Origin: Xenopus tropicalis
Lineage: Eukaryota > Chordata > Amphibia > Anura > Pipidae
NCBI RefSeq assembly: GCF_000004195.4
Contig: NC_030677.2
Coordinates: 178,224,872 to 178,288,871 of the forward strand
Length of the DNA stretch: 64,000 bases
Direction of reading: 5' to 3'
Below the pieces are notes generated by a model that made no database searches, was not told where the DNA came from, and saw nothing but the letters and a program-made list of their open reading frames with translations. Made by a program: the position numbers and the translations under genes. This document shows, piece after piece, positions 34,080-44,647 of this stretch (positions within the stretch are counted from its first letter, which is position 1; every line of letters begins with the position of its first letter).

Positions 34080-34094
34080 GAATAAAGGGCTTTT

Positions 34095-34334
34095 ATAAGC
34101 TATTCATTGCTTCATGGGCATGGCCTGATACTGGTTTCAACATTGGAGGGAGTGTCCTATTATAAAATGTAATACAGACCTAAGTGGAGAGAGATGGGAG
34201 TTTGAGAGGTCATTAAGTAGCAAGTTGCAGTGGTCTAGGTTTGATAGAATGAGACCATACATGAGCATCTTAACTGTTGCTTGTGAAAGAAAGGGGCAGA
34301 TGTTGCCAATAGTGTATCTGTAGTAATAAGTCAA
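34095..34334 (-). pseudogene. LINE reverse transcriptase remnant (L2-like)
   Basis: The minus-strand frame at 34137-34334 reads PFLSQATVKMLMYGLILSNL, then DHCNLLLNDLSNSHLSPLRS. This resembles L2-clade LINEs (PFL...A.K.LVHALVLSRLDYCNSLL.GL....L..LQ.VL). The key aspartates of the catalytic box are not covered. The L1-type element at 33187-34079 appears to have inserted just downstream of it. The upstream neighbour at 34335-34410 carries a GAAACGTC motif. It is a decayed mobile-element piece. Confidence 0.7.
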
Positions 34335-34410
34335 ATTACCTGGACTTGCTTGTGTTTTTTTCTTGAAGACGTTTCGGCAGTTATCTGACTGTCTTTCTCA
34401 ATTCATTCGG

Positions 34411-34988
34411 AATGTCAATTGAAATGTCAAGGATAATGCATGTGTATTACAGTTAGCACTCTGGGAACCACTTCAAGAGCTTTGGTAAGGGCCCTTACAT
34501 TCAGTTTGAGAAGGTGTTGATTCATGCAGATGTGGCAAAAAGAGATCTGAATCTTAGTTCAGTTGTTAATGAAGAGTTTGATAAATGATATTTAAAGCTA
34601 AATTTGTGGATAAGCTCTGAGAAACAATATATTTGTTACTGCTACTCTAATAAGCAAAGATTGGCAGATATTATTAGTAAACTATGGGAGCTAAAAAATG
34701 CAGTGGAAACACATGATTAAATACATTGCAAGGGGAAATGTACAGAAACACCCTGAAGGTCCAGATACATCAATGTGAACCATAGCACAAATTTTTATAT
34801 TCCATCATGTAACAGATAACATATATATAAAATATTATATCAGAAAGCTGATAAAACGTTATTGCTTTTGAAGAAATGATAAACCATTAATCACTGAAGC
34901 CACACATGTAGTTTTGTTAAGTACAGATCTTTTATAACGGACTAGAAAATTATGTTTTGGTACAATTCTCAACAGCACCTCTCTGAAC
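34411..34988. other. Unassigned interval
   Basis: Nothing is recognised. Confidence 0.4.
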
Positions 34989-35228
34989 TAGCAATGAGCA
35001 AATTTTTTCGCCAGGCATGGGTTTGCAACGAAATTCCACATTTCGCCATAGGCGAATTGTTTTGTGAAACTTCTGCAAAATTGTGCCACAAAAAATTTGT
35101 GGTCCCATCCAAAAAGGCATGGTCGCATCAAAAAAGGACATAGTCGCGGAAAAAAAAGTTGCGTGGTAACCGCATTTCGTGAATTTCCTGCCGCTTCGAG
35201 AATTTTTCCGCAGATTCGCTGATCACTA
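34989..35228 (+). mobile_element. hAT-like MITE (TAGTGATGAG family)
   Basis: The ends TAGCAATGAGCAAATTTTTT and (reversed) TAGTGATCAGCGAATCTG belong to the same family as 28762-29079. Shared internal words are GCCAGGCATGGGTTTGC and ATTTCGCCATAGGCGAATTG. The flanking octamers are similar but not identical (CTCTGAAC versus ATTTGAAC one base beyond the end). The open frames on both strands at 34950-35143 are by-products. Confidence 0.75.
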
Positions 35229-35290
35229 CATTTGAACTGTAAAGCACCCAGAGACCGGGGTGCTGATGGTGTTTAGCTGGGATGTGCTGA

Positions 35291-35584
35291 CAGGGTCGGA
35301 CTGGGCCGCCAGGACACCAGGAAAAAACCCAGTGTGCCCCGGCGGCCCAGACCTCACCCTTGCTGGCGCTCCCCTGGCTGACCGTTCCTCCCCTGACGCG
35401 TTAAACATATGCATGCTAAGGAAAGGACGGCGGGTGGGGGACCCTGCGGGAGCTTAGGGGGCCTCAGCGGGGCCCCTGAGGGGGGTTAGGGGATGTGGTG
35501 GCGCAGCCGGCGGGGGGTTAGCGGGATGCAGTGGTGCAGCCAGCGGGGGCACCTGCAGGGCCTGCACCCCCCAGGCTGACCCTG
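35291..35584 (+). mobile_element. GC-rich hAT-like MITE (CAGGGTCGGACTGGG)
   Basis: The ends CAGGGTCGGACTGGGCCGCC and (reversed) CAGGGTCAGCCTGGGGGGTG are inverted repeats. The flanks TGTGCTGA (35283-35290) and TATGCTGA (35585-35592) match at 7 of 8 positions, fitting a hAT target duplication. It is much richer in G+C than its surroundings. The open frames at 35226-35457 on both strands reflect that composition, not coding. Confidence 0.75.
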
Positions 35585-35592
35585 TATGCTGA

Positions 35593-37084
35593 ATAAATAG
35601 TCGAAGTTCAAACCTTCTCTGTGTTGATGGAACCTTCCAATGGTGCCATGATTAATTTCTACCGGATATGAGAACAATTTTAAAAGACTACTAAAGGTTA
35701 ATATATAAAAGTGAGAGGATAAAAGAGTAACACAGTCTGTAAACATTCTTTAAAAATATCAGTAATTGATTTTGGAAAATGTTAAAACTACATGAAGAAT
35801 ATTCTCCTTAAAAGTATTTCCCAAAGGGCTAACAATGATAAAACACATCCTTTACTAGGAATAATATTTAATATTGTTTATCTCAGCTTAAAACAAATAA
35901 ACATATGTAATTCCAGCACTGACTACCAAATATTTGTTATAACAATAGAAAATTCTGCCATTATATAAGTTTTGTGTTTTGCAGCAGAAAACACTTTCTG
36001 TATACAGATGATCTCTTTCTTACCCTTCTAAAGCATGCTCAGGGCAGCCATTTTAGTGTGCCTCCCTTATTTTAATGAGGCAGCAAAAGCTTTTGTGCAA
36101 CCATTCAAAGGTCATAGCACTGTTGCATGACTATTAGTAATATGTCTTAAAAGAATAGGTGTGTTCACATACACATGAAATGGGTTTGTGCTCAGTGACT
36201 TTTAAATAGATAATATAATTGGGTGTATAAACTTGTATAAAATGCAACTTACCATACCAAAGTGAACATCAAATGTTATTTTATGTTTTAGAAAATATCT
36301 TTGAGATTGCAGTTGTTTTTTTTTTCTCCACATTTATTTCTTGGTTTGTTTGTGTTTGTGCTATAAAGAAAAAAATATTTTAGTTCTACTCCCAATTATT
36401 TATATTGGCAGTTAAAAAATAACCAAGAATACATAAAAAAAACAGGAATTCATATCTTTACAACCAAATAATATTGAATTTGCAAGATAGTGTTGCATTC
36501 ATATGATTCTTTAGTGTCACACAAGGCGTTTTGTCCTCCGGCATATTTCCACCAACAGAAACACCCGCAACTGTTTGTTCCAATGACTTTAATGGAAACC
36601 AACCACAGCAAGTTACACCATGTTGCTTTGCATATGTTCTTACATTGAACTATGGTCTTACTACAAACCTCTTTAGAATATAAAGTTACCAGGATCTTAT
36701 ATTGTTGAAATGCTACTGTGCAATCAAATCTTTAATGTTGTAAAACTATAACTCTATTGGATTATTTGTGTTACTTTGCATATGTTCTTACCTTGAACTA
36801 TGGTCTTAATACAAACCTCATGTTCAACTATGCATCTCTGCAATGGATTTATGGACATTCTGTATTATATTGAACTTTATTCTGGCAATGGACCATTTCA
36901 CTTAATCTTAAATATGGAATTATGCTGTTTTTTGGACAATCTAATAATCTAATTACTGAGGTGTAGAGTTACTAGTTAACACATTTAAGGTTTTATGTGG
37001 GATTGTACTGATCACCTGATGAAGGAGCCCACCCCAGAAACGTTGATTTGTTTGGCTATGCACAATTAAACACAGGGGTAATCC
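35593..37084. other. Unassigned interval
   Basis: No gene is supported. It contains the direct repeat described at 36622-36819. Near 37017-37045, TGATGAAGGAGCCCACCCC followed by AGAAACGTTG is the clearest example of the GAAACGTTG motif. Confidence 0.45.
36622..36819 (+). repeat. Pair of ~50-bp direct repeats, 148 bp apart
   Basis: GTTGCTTTGCATATGTTCTT (36622) and GTTACTTTGCATATGTTCTT (36770) continue to match through GAACTATGGTCTTA and TACAAACCTC with few differences. The origin is unknown: it could be a tandem duplication with a 148-bp unit. Confidence 0.8.
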
Positions 37085-37274
37085 CCTTTTGCATCTTACC
37101 CATGTAAGATGTGAAAAAATCACTAAATATAGGTTCTGCATGGGTTTTAATGGGCACAACTTTTTTGAGGTCACCACACCACGCCCTTTTCTGACGCAAC
37201 TGCAAACATTCAATTTTGTGGAAGTTTTGCGAAACAATTAGCCAATGTCTGGCGAAAAAATTAGCTCATCACTA
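37085..37274 (-). mobile_element. hAT-like MITE, partial (TAGTGATGAG family)
   Basis: Read in reverse from 37274: TAGTGATGAGCTAATTTTTT, CGCCAGACATTGGC, ATTGTTTCGCAAAACTTCC. The opposite end could not be placed; the stretch up to CCCTTTTGCATCTTACCCA is assigned only tentatively. Confidence 0.6.
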
Positions 37275-38516
37275 TTCAAATTATTTCAGCACAATTCTAG
37301 AATTATTTTCACATGGTCACTATATCTATAGGGATCCCCAGTAATAAAATGGAAGGTGCTGGTAGTCTAGATGGTGGGGGGGGGGGGGTAAGATAAGGGA
37401 ACCCACATTTATTTTAAAACAAACAAGTAATCATAAGAGTTGTGATGCTCTAAAACTGTACCTCAATGGGAAGGAATTAGACCAAAAATAACCTTTCTAG
37501 GTATGTGGCCACTATACCTCTCCTCATGGTTAAAGCATAAAACTTTCCATTATTTAATGACTGTATAGACCAAATTCATAAAATGTTATATGTGAATGTG
37601 TTTGCTTTCCTATGTACAACTAACACTCTACATCTTAGAGAGTATGGCCTACAAAACACCTAAATACTTGTGGGTCATTGGTCTTTTAACTGATATAGGC
37701 CATCTGTAAAAATGTATTAGTTTCATATCATTTTAACTAATAATTTGGCCGCGATTCTTACAATGAAATACAAATGTTGGTGTTATATTTATAAAAACAA
37801 TACAATAAAACATGTTCTTTCATTTTACATTTCGTTATTACAGAAACTATGTAATCATACTGCTTCTCACACAAATAGGCTTGCCACCTGGATGATATTT
37901 TACAGCGGCAACTGTGATTTATGACACAGAGATCGAGCAGGATCTGTATTAGAAGGTATTTTAAATCTGCACACGGCCTGCATTTTCCTATCTTATCTTT
38001 TATGCATAGATATGGATATAGTTGTTGAAATTTGTGCCACTTTATCTTACCCTTAGGTAAAAAACAAGTTAGAATTCTATAAATAAAAAGAATGATACGT
38101 TTTCAGTTAAGCATTTCATGGTTGAAGTTTTTTTTGCAAAAAGAAAAGTACAAATGCACACAGAGTTAGAGAAAAGGGCATTTTACTAATACAATTAACA
38201 GTTAGAAACACAGAACAAAAATACTGCAAAGAATGTAGCACACAACAGTTTTATGTTGTTAATAGTTTCAGGAATCCCTAGTTTTTTCACTGTTTCAGTA
38301 GAATGATGCAGAGAGTAACTTACTGATAGCAGGGAACTTCAAGAAAAAAGATAAGAGTGGTTTCCTTAGTGGAATGATGTAGGGAGGGTCCCCCCCTTAG
38401 CCAAAATGTTGATCCTATGGTTTAGCTAGAACAAAAAGGGGGTAAGCTCTACCCCCAGTCTCTAATATTTTTTATATTCCCAGTGGAACAAACATCTAAG
38501 TGGGCATATGAAAGCC
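37275..38516. other. Unassigned interval with a G run
   Basis: No gene or repeat is recognised apart from a run of about 13 G at 37376-37388. Confidence 0.45.
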
Positions 38517-38884
38517 TTAAAGACATACTGACACCAGAAATGAACATTTTTTACATCTTGATAACATTGTCTTTGCATGCTATTTAGAATTTTGCCATAA
38601 AAGTATTTACCTGATGCTTTTACATTCCCTATCTGATCCCCCATGTTCCTCTATGAGGGGGCGGCCATATTTGTGCAGTAGTAGGCCGTTAGCATTAGAA
38701 GCTATAACTGACAGGCTGAGAAGGGACAGTCAGGTTGGCAAAACAGTCAGGTTTAGGAACTTCATGTAACAATTACTTACAGCAGCCCTATGAGCAAAAC
38801 ATGATCAACATGATCTATAGGGAACTTTTTACATAGATTAATATTTTAAAAAGTAGTCTTTTCAGTCAGTCAGTATCACGTTAA
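38517..38884. mobile_element. TTAA-flanked MITE (ACATACTGACACC family)
   Basis: It starts TTAAAGACATACTGACACC, and reversed the right end reads TTAACGTGATACTGACTGAC. The inverted ends and TTAA at both edges (38517-38520 and 38881-38884) fit T2/Kolobok- or piggyBac-type targets. It contains GAGGGGGCGGCCATATTTG. The right TTAA is shared with the next element. Confidence 0.65.
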
Positions 38885-39189
38885 GATGACCATACGCAGG
38901 CCGATTTTAGCTGCTGATATTCGCCCTTTAGACCAATTCGTCAGCTTATCTGCCCGTATATGGTCACTAACGATGGGCCTCCCCCACCGACATCTGGCTT
39001 GAAATTGACCAGATCTCAATCAGGCAGGTTTAATTTTCATGTCGGATTGGGGACCGCATCAGCTTGTTGTTGTGGCCCCCGGAACAACGGTGCCTATGCC
39101 CACTGTTTTGATTTGATTGTTTGGGAAAGGATCTGCTTGTTTGGCAACCTCGCCAAGTGAGTGTATCTTACAGTGTATGGCCACCTTTA
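38881..39189. mobile_element. MITE (CCATAC...GTATGGCCACCTTTA family)
   Basis: The left end TTAAGATGACCATACGC and the right end GTATGGCCACCTTTA are inverted. The internal layout (GGCCGATTTTAGCTGC, CAGCTTATCTGCCCGTATA, ACCAGATCTCAATCAGGC, GGATCTGCTTGTTTGGC, AACCTCGCCAAG) matches a palindrome-rich MITE family that I recall from Xenopus. The right target has mutated to TTAG. The open frames at 38960-39336 are not genes. Confidence 0.7.
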
Positions 39190-39369
39190 GTATGTTCCAC
39201 CGAGGAGCTGCAGGAGAAACAGCCAGATAGTCCCTTCCAATGCAGAGCTTTTGCCTTCCATAGGAAAATCAGAATGGAACCAGGGACAGTATACCTAGGA
39301 AAACCTGTACATATGTTTCTAAATAGGCAAAACTGATAAAGGTATGTCGTGATAACTGTCTAAATATAC

Positions 39370-39620
39370 ATGGGCGCTGCTGCCATTAGGTGAGTTGAGA
39401 GACTTGCCTCAGGTGGCAGTGCCCCTGAAAATACCAGGGGAGGAAAAAAGCCGCTCCTAGAAACTTCAAGAGCTGAAATTCTGTTTTTTATATCGGAATG
39501 TCACATCTTCTAGTGCAGAGAGAGCTATTGCTCTCTGATGCAAAAAACAAAGTTTGGAGGGGCAAGAGGGCAGCATCCCCTACACTGCCTCAGGGCAGCA
39601 CTAGAGGCCGAAATACCCCA
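39370..39620. repeat. Dispersed repeat (CTGCTGCCATTAGGTGAG...CCTCAGGGCAGCACTAG)
   Basis: The ends GGCGCTGCTGCCATTAGGTG and CTGCCTCAGGGCAGCACTAG look loosely inverted. The middle has AGAGCTGAAATTCTG and CTTCTAGTGCAGAGAG, which recur in changed form at 63528-63660 (AGAGTTGAAATTCTG, GCTAGTGCAGG). It is probably a MITE family of unknown class. Confidence 0.45.
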
Positions 39621-39621
39621 G

Positions 39622-40054
39622 TAAATATATAAGGGTGCCATAGAATCATCTTTCTAATACATTATTTACCAGTAGGTCCTTCCAGCAGACACGAGGGCAC
39701 CCACTCCGATTAGAAGGAAGGAGGTTCCTTAAGTTGTAAAATTCTCTCCTGAATACGTTTTCGGGAAGATGCATTAGATAGCTTCAAGAGTGGGTTGGAT
39801 GGCTATTAAGCAAGTGAGGAAATACAAGGTTATTGAAAATAGCTCTTAGTACAAGTTGATGCAGGGACTGGGCCGATTCCCATCTTGGAGTCAGGAAGGA
39901 ATTTTTTCCTCTCTGTGGAAAATTAGAGAGGCTTCAGATGGAACTTTTCACTCTCCCCCGGATCAACCAGCAGCGAGACAGGTTTTATTTAGACATAAAA
40001 GGTTTAAATGAATGGATGTGTCTTCTTTTAACCTTAGTTATAATGTTACTATTA
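39622..40054 (+). mobile_element. CR1-like LINE 3' end with a single 41-bp unit
   Basis: It follows the same path as the LINE at 52.7-59.3 kb: TATTTACCAGTAGGTCCTTC, GAGGGCACCCACTCCGATTA, TTCAAGAGTGGGTTGGATGG. It then has exactly one 41-bp unit at 39811-39851, bounded by CAAGT at both ends. After that come CAGGGACTGGGCCGATTCCC, ATCTTGGAGTCAGGAAGGAA and a 3' end near TAATGTTACTATTA. In translation, words such as PILESGRNFFPS fit the tail of vertebrate CR1-group LINEs. It is 5'-truncated and dead. It is the unexpanded counterpart of the 136-unit array. Confidence 0.8.
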
Positions 40055-40459
40055 TCCAAAAACACCTTGGGGAATGTTTTATGGAAAATACCTATGTCTG
40101 TTATCATTCTTGTCTATTAACATTGCTATCAAATATCATTTTTTTCTAGCCAGGTTGGTAAATTTCAGGAGGCAACCACATAAATACATACAAGTGGTAC
40201 AGTATGGCGGATGGGAGCAGTTAGCTGTGCCCTGTAGAGACCTGGTCATGCAGACCGCATTTAATCAGTTTTTCTGTAAACAATTCAGCAAAATAAATGG
40301 TTCCCAAAAAGCTAATAAAAAGAAACAAGTATTTTTCATTCATCTTAAAGTAATCTTCTGTCAAGGTTGAGCCCCTTGTGGCCTATGGAGTGTACAGCGC
40401 TAACTGCTATCTGATACAGCAACTGAAGAATTAATTTTTACATGTTCAGACCATTCTCA
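40055..40459. other. Unassigned interval
   Basis: No repeat or gene is recognised. The open frame at 40074-40370 has no known domain. Confidence 0.4.
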
Positions 40460-40791
40460 TTACAGAGCATGGGCGTCCACAGAAGGGGGCAAGAGGGGGC
40501 ACTTGCCCCCCCCTGGAAAAGTAGCAAAAAAAACAAAAACCTTACTCCGTTTCTGCAGTCCCCTCAAGCCCGTTTTTGCTGTGCTCCGATTGGATCTTTC
40601 TTCTTGTGGATTCTCCAATCAGAGCACAGCTTCCTTGACAGACAGTAAAATTGACCAATCAGAGCACAGATGCACACAGGGATCGGGAGATTTTGCAAAC
40701 TGGAAACAGAAATAAAGACTGAAAAGAAGAATCTGCCCCTGTAACTTTACCTAAGAACCAACTCTCAACTTTTGCTGCAGTTTTCATCCCA

Positions 40792-41427
40792 CAGGTACTA
40801 TACCCAGGCACTATACCCAGGCACTATACCCAGGCACTATACACAGGCACTATACACAGGCACTATACCCAGGCACTATACCCAGGCACTATACCCAGGT
40901 ACTATACACAGGCACTATACCCAGGCACTATACACAGGCACTATACCCAGGTACTATACACAGGCACTATACCCAGGCACTATACCCAGGTACTATACCC
41001 AGGTACTATACACAGGCACTATACCCAGGTACTATACACAGGCACTATACCCAGGCACTATACCCAGGCACTATACCCAGGTACTATACACAGGCACTAT
41101 ACCCAGGCACTATACCCAGGCACTATACCCAGGCACTATACCCAGGTACTATACACAGGCACTATACACAGGCACTATACACAGGCACTATACACAGGCA
41201 CTATACCCAGGCACTATACCCAGGCACTATACACAGGCACTATACCCAGGCACTATACCCAGGCACTATACACAGGCACTATACACAGGCACTATACCCA
41301 GGCACTATACACAGGCACTATACACAGGCACTATACACAGGTACTATACACAGGCACTATACCCAGGCACTATACACAGGCACTATACACAGGCACTATA
41401 CCCAGGCACTATACCCAGGTACTATAC
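40792..41427 (+). repeat. 13-bp minisatellite, 48 units plus a partial
   Basis: The unit is CAGGCACTATACC, with C/T at the fifth base and C/A at the last. The first CAGGTACTATAC is at 40792 and the last at 41416, exactly 48 periods apart. No frame of the unit contains a stop, and 13 units of 3 bases make 39 bp, so a 224-codon repetitive frame arises at 40772-41446. This frame is a consequence of the repeat, not a gene. Confidence 0.96.
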
Positions 41428-41714
41428 AGTTCTAAAGAATCACTAGCTGACATTAAATTGTTTTTTGCCTGACCTGACATCTATAATAATTTATAATCTA
41501 TCCCCTACCCTAACACATGGAGGGTAAGTTAACTCTTTCCCTCTGAAAAAGCTCATTGTGTGTTTATATATGTGTTGTTGTTTTTTGCACTTACTATTTT
41601 TTTTTTTTTTTTGTCATTGTTTTGTTCATTTATAGTAAGTTACAGTGGGGCCAATGTTGTGTATCAGTGCCAGTGTTATAGTGCCAGGGCCTGAATATCT
41701 GCCATCTGTACCCA

Positions 41715-41870
41715 CTGCTCCTCACTGTATATAATGTGCTGGGTTTGTAAATACGGACTGCGTCTCACTGTATATAATGTGCTGGGTTTGTAAATACGGA
41801 CTGCTCCTCACTGTATATAATGTGCTGGGTTTGTAAATACGGACTGCGTCTCACTGTATATAATGGGGAG
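41715..41870 (+). repeat. 43-bp tandem repeat, about 3.6 units
   Basis: CTCACTGTATATAATGTGCT, followed by GGGTTTGTAAATACGGACTG, recurs at 41721, 41764, 41807 and 41850 (last one partial). A GCTC/GCGT difference alternates between units, hinting at an 86-bp two-unit block. Confidence 0.93.
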
Positions 41871-41916
41871 TCAGTACCCACTGCCTTTCTTGCTATAAAA
41901 CTAACATAAACACATC

Positions 41917-42313
41917 TAAAGGGGTGGTTCACTTTTAAGTTAACCTTTAGTATGTTATAAAATGGCCTATTCCTAGCAACTTTGCAATTGGTCTTCCTAA
42001 TTAATTTTTTTGAATAATTTGCCTTTCTCTTCTGCCTCTATACAGATTTCAAATGGGGGCCAAAAAATATTGCTCTGTGAGGCTACAATTTTATTATTAT
42101 TATAATTTTGTATTACTTATTTTTCCAAGTAGGCCCCTTAACTATTCATATTCCCATCTCTTGTTTAAATCACTACCTGGTTGCTAGGGTAAATAAGACC
42201 CTAGCAACCAGATAGCTGCTGAAATACCAAATGGAGAGCTGCTGAACAAAAAGCTAAATAACTGAAAAACCATTAAAAATAAAAGTGAATTCGAATGCGA
42301 ACTACCCCTTTAA
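41917..42313 (+). mobile_element. T2/Kolobok-like MITE nested in the hAT-like element
   Basis: It begins TAAAGGGGTGGTTCACTTTT and ends GAACTACCCCTTTAA. The right TTAA is intact (42310-42313) and the left has mutated to CTAA. It is the opposite-orientation relative of 798-1249, with ATGTTATAAAATGGCC, CTAGCAACTTTGCAATTGG and CTAGCAACCAGATAGCTGC. It inserted after the hAT-like host element. Confidence 0.85.
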
Positions 42314-42584
42314 GCTAACTGATCACAAACACAAATGTTTGCAGATCCCCTAACAGAAGTGCGCGTATGAATACTTTTACTACTAATACTAAACATTTTA
42401 GGGTAAAAAAAAAAAGCACCCCCACCCGCACTTTTGCGCAGTATCCCTGGAAGTCAGTGGGAACGGCAAGAGGTAGTTGGGAGGTTAACTTTTTACGTCA
42501 GCAGCGAATCCACTAAGTGTCACATTAGCTGTAGGTCAGTCTGTGTATGGGCCATATTTAGCCTCCCCTAGTATCATCCTGCAA

Positions 42585-42608
42585 AAAAAAAAAAATATAT
42601 ATATATTT

Positions 42609-42640
<32 letters not shown>

Positions 42641-42643
42641 TTA
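42585..42643. repeat. A run and AT microsatellite
   Basis: A run of about 13 A is followed by alternating AT with TTTA interruptions. Confidence 0.95.
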
Positions 42644-42714
42644 TCTGTTGCAGGATGATGCTAGCTTACTTGCCCCCCCTTGGAAAATTTTCTGCGGACG
42701 CCCATGTTACAGAG

Positions 42715-44215
42715 TGTATTTACAGAGCTGGCCCCTCAAAATATAGATACATTCTAGAGGATTTCTATAGAAAGAAAGAAGCTACAAAAGTATAAGCACC
42801 ATTATATAAATAGGGTTGCCATCTGGCTGGTATTTTGCTCTTGTGACAGGTAAATTTGATGCTTAATGCCAATGTTATTAATAGGAAAGAAAAATAACAG
42901 AGATATGAGGGCTGGTAGTATTTTTTAGAAAAGGTAACAACCAACTGCTATAAAAAAAAATATAATTAAAATAAAAAAATAAAGATAAATGTGTTTTTGA
43001 CTATTAAATGGCCAACCAAAAGCATATCCGATGCAATGTAGTAATCCCCAGTCTAATGCATTCACAGGAGCACTTCTGGGAATTTCTGTTTCTTTTTGTT
43101 CAGCCTCCAGGGACCAATTAAAACAGCAGGGCCATAGCCAAAATGTAGGTCTGAGTTCCCTTACCTTTGACTTTTATCTTGTGTTGCCCCACAGCAAAGT
43201 ATGACTGCTGCTCCTCTCAATTGACTTTCATATTACCCTGAAATCTGATATCAGAATACCAAACATGTAAAATATGTTGAAGTCGTTTTGTCTGCAGGTC
43301 CAGAAATCACAGACCCAAAATTTCATGTGTATAGGATAATCTGGATTTAGGCCATATAAAGCGTTCTGATAATGTTCAGCCATCATGAGCTGCTTGCATT
43401 CTGGACTGGTATATGTCACACACTTGTGTAAGTTTGAGTGCTAGTAGAATATTTGGAAAATTATTATGATCAAATTGTGTAATTTTGTGAATGCACGCAT
43501 AAAGCTAGAGGTATTGTAATGCTTTCCTGCATTTCTGACACCTACATCTTATAAACTATGTTAAACCAAATGCTAAACTGCACGAAGCATTACCTTTCCC
43601 CTCCATCTACAAAACTAGATTGTTGTGGCTCTCTATCAGTTTCAGAATGTTGGTGTCAAGGCAAGCAGTGATCTGGAGGTCGTTTCTGTACAAGAGACAG
43701 ATAATAAGATAATTGCGGTAGATAAGATGCTACATGCTAGTTACTCATTTTGACACAAAACTTATCAGAATAAAAGCCTTTATAATTGCACATTCAAAAC
43801 AAAATATTGTCCTCCATACCTTCACAGAGGGTACAAACACAGACCATGAATGAGTAATGTATGGATAATAAACTCATTCTGATTACAAAATAGAAAAAAA
43901 GGCAAATTACTTAATCTTTAGATATATAAAACCACCCCATGGGTGTGCACTAACACAAACTCCCTTATTCTTCTCATATCTTGGCATGCTGTGTCTATGA
44001 CTGCAAAGAATTTAACTGTCCTTATTTTACATGTACTTATATTCACTGAGCAAAATCACAACTAGCCGAGCAAATGGCAGGGAAGCTTTGCTGTGCAGGT
44101 GATGTTATGATGGCAACTTAATGCCTTTAAGAGTGGTTGGATTACTTCTTAAACAAGTATAATAACCAAGGCTATTGTGATCTCAAGATCTACAGTAAGT
44201 TAGAACAGGTATGGT
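42715..44215. other. Unassigned interval
   Basis: No gene, array or recognisable transposon. Confidence 0.4.
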
Positions 44216-44647
44216 ATCCGTTATCTTGAAACCTGTTGTCCCAATTATGGGAAGCTGGGAAGTGAGACGTGTGGTGAGGGTAACCATTGTAGATGTAGAG
44301 TTCCTGTTGCTTAGTAAAGTGATGGTAAATACAGATTAAGAGATAAATACCAGTAGTTAGTAAGTATTTGAGCAGAGAGTAGGTGGTTCTGTGGGTGGTC
44401 AAGTTACTGAGGGCTAAAGTTAAAGGCTGGGATAAAAAGGTGAGTTTTAAATGACCATTTGATTACCTTTTTCTCTATAATGTAAAATAGTACCTGTACT
44501 GTATCCAAACTTAGATATAATTAATCCTTATTGGAGGAAGAACAACAATACTATAGGGTTTATTTAATGTTTAAATGATTTTAAGTAGACTTAAGGCAAG
44601 GAGATTAAATTACTGAATGCTGAAAACCCCAGGTCCCATACCGGTAT
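44216..44647 (-). mobile_element. Interrupted hAT-like MITE (CAGGTATGGGA family)
   Basis: It begins CAGGTATGGTATCCGTTATC and ends CCCCAGGTCCCATACCGG. The right part has TTTTTCTCTATAATGTAAAA, AATCCTTATTGGAGGAAGAA and TAGGGTTTATTTAATG, in the reverse order of 8434-8759. The stretch at about 44255-44465 is foreign to the family, an insertion or replacement of unknown origin. Confidence 0.7.

Larger units (their letters stand above)
40468..42706. mobile_element. 2.2-kb hAT-like element with internal minisatellites
   Basis: The ends CATGGGCGTCCACAGAA and (reversed) CATGGGCGTCCGCAGAA match at 16 of 17 positions. They are flanked by a perfect 8-bp duplication TTACAGAG (40460-40467 and 42707-42714), diagnostic of hAT-type insertion. 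No transposase is recognisable, so it is non-autonomous. In order it holds a hairpin around GCTGTGCTCCGATTGGA (40579-40629), a 13-bp minisatellite, a 43-bp tandem repeat, a nested T2/Kolobok-like MITE and an AT microsatellite. The open frames at 40442-40715 lie in the left end and are not genes. Confidence 0.88.

Noticed and set aside
35226..35457. Paired open frames in a GC-rich patch, possible CpG-island exon
   Set aside because: The patch is bounded by hAT-like inverted ends and a near-perfect 8-bp duplication, so the composition belongs to a MITE.
40772..41446. 224-codon open frame with a 13-residue repeat (YTQALYPGTIPRH-like)
   Set aside because: It coincides with the 13-bp minisatellite, none of whose frames contain stops. 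There is no start context and no flanking coding sequence, and the array lies inside a hAT-like element.
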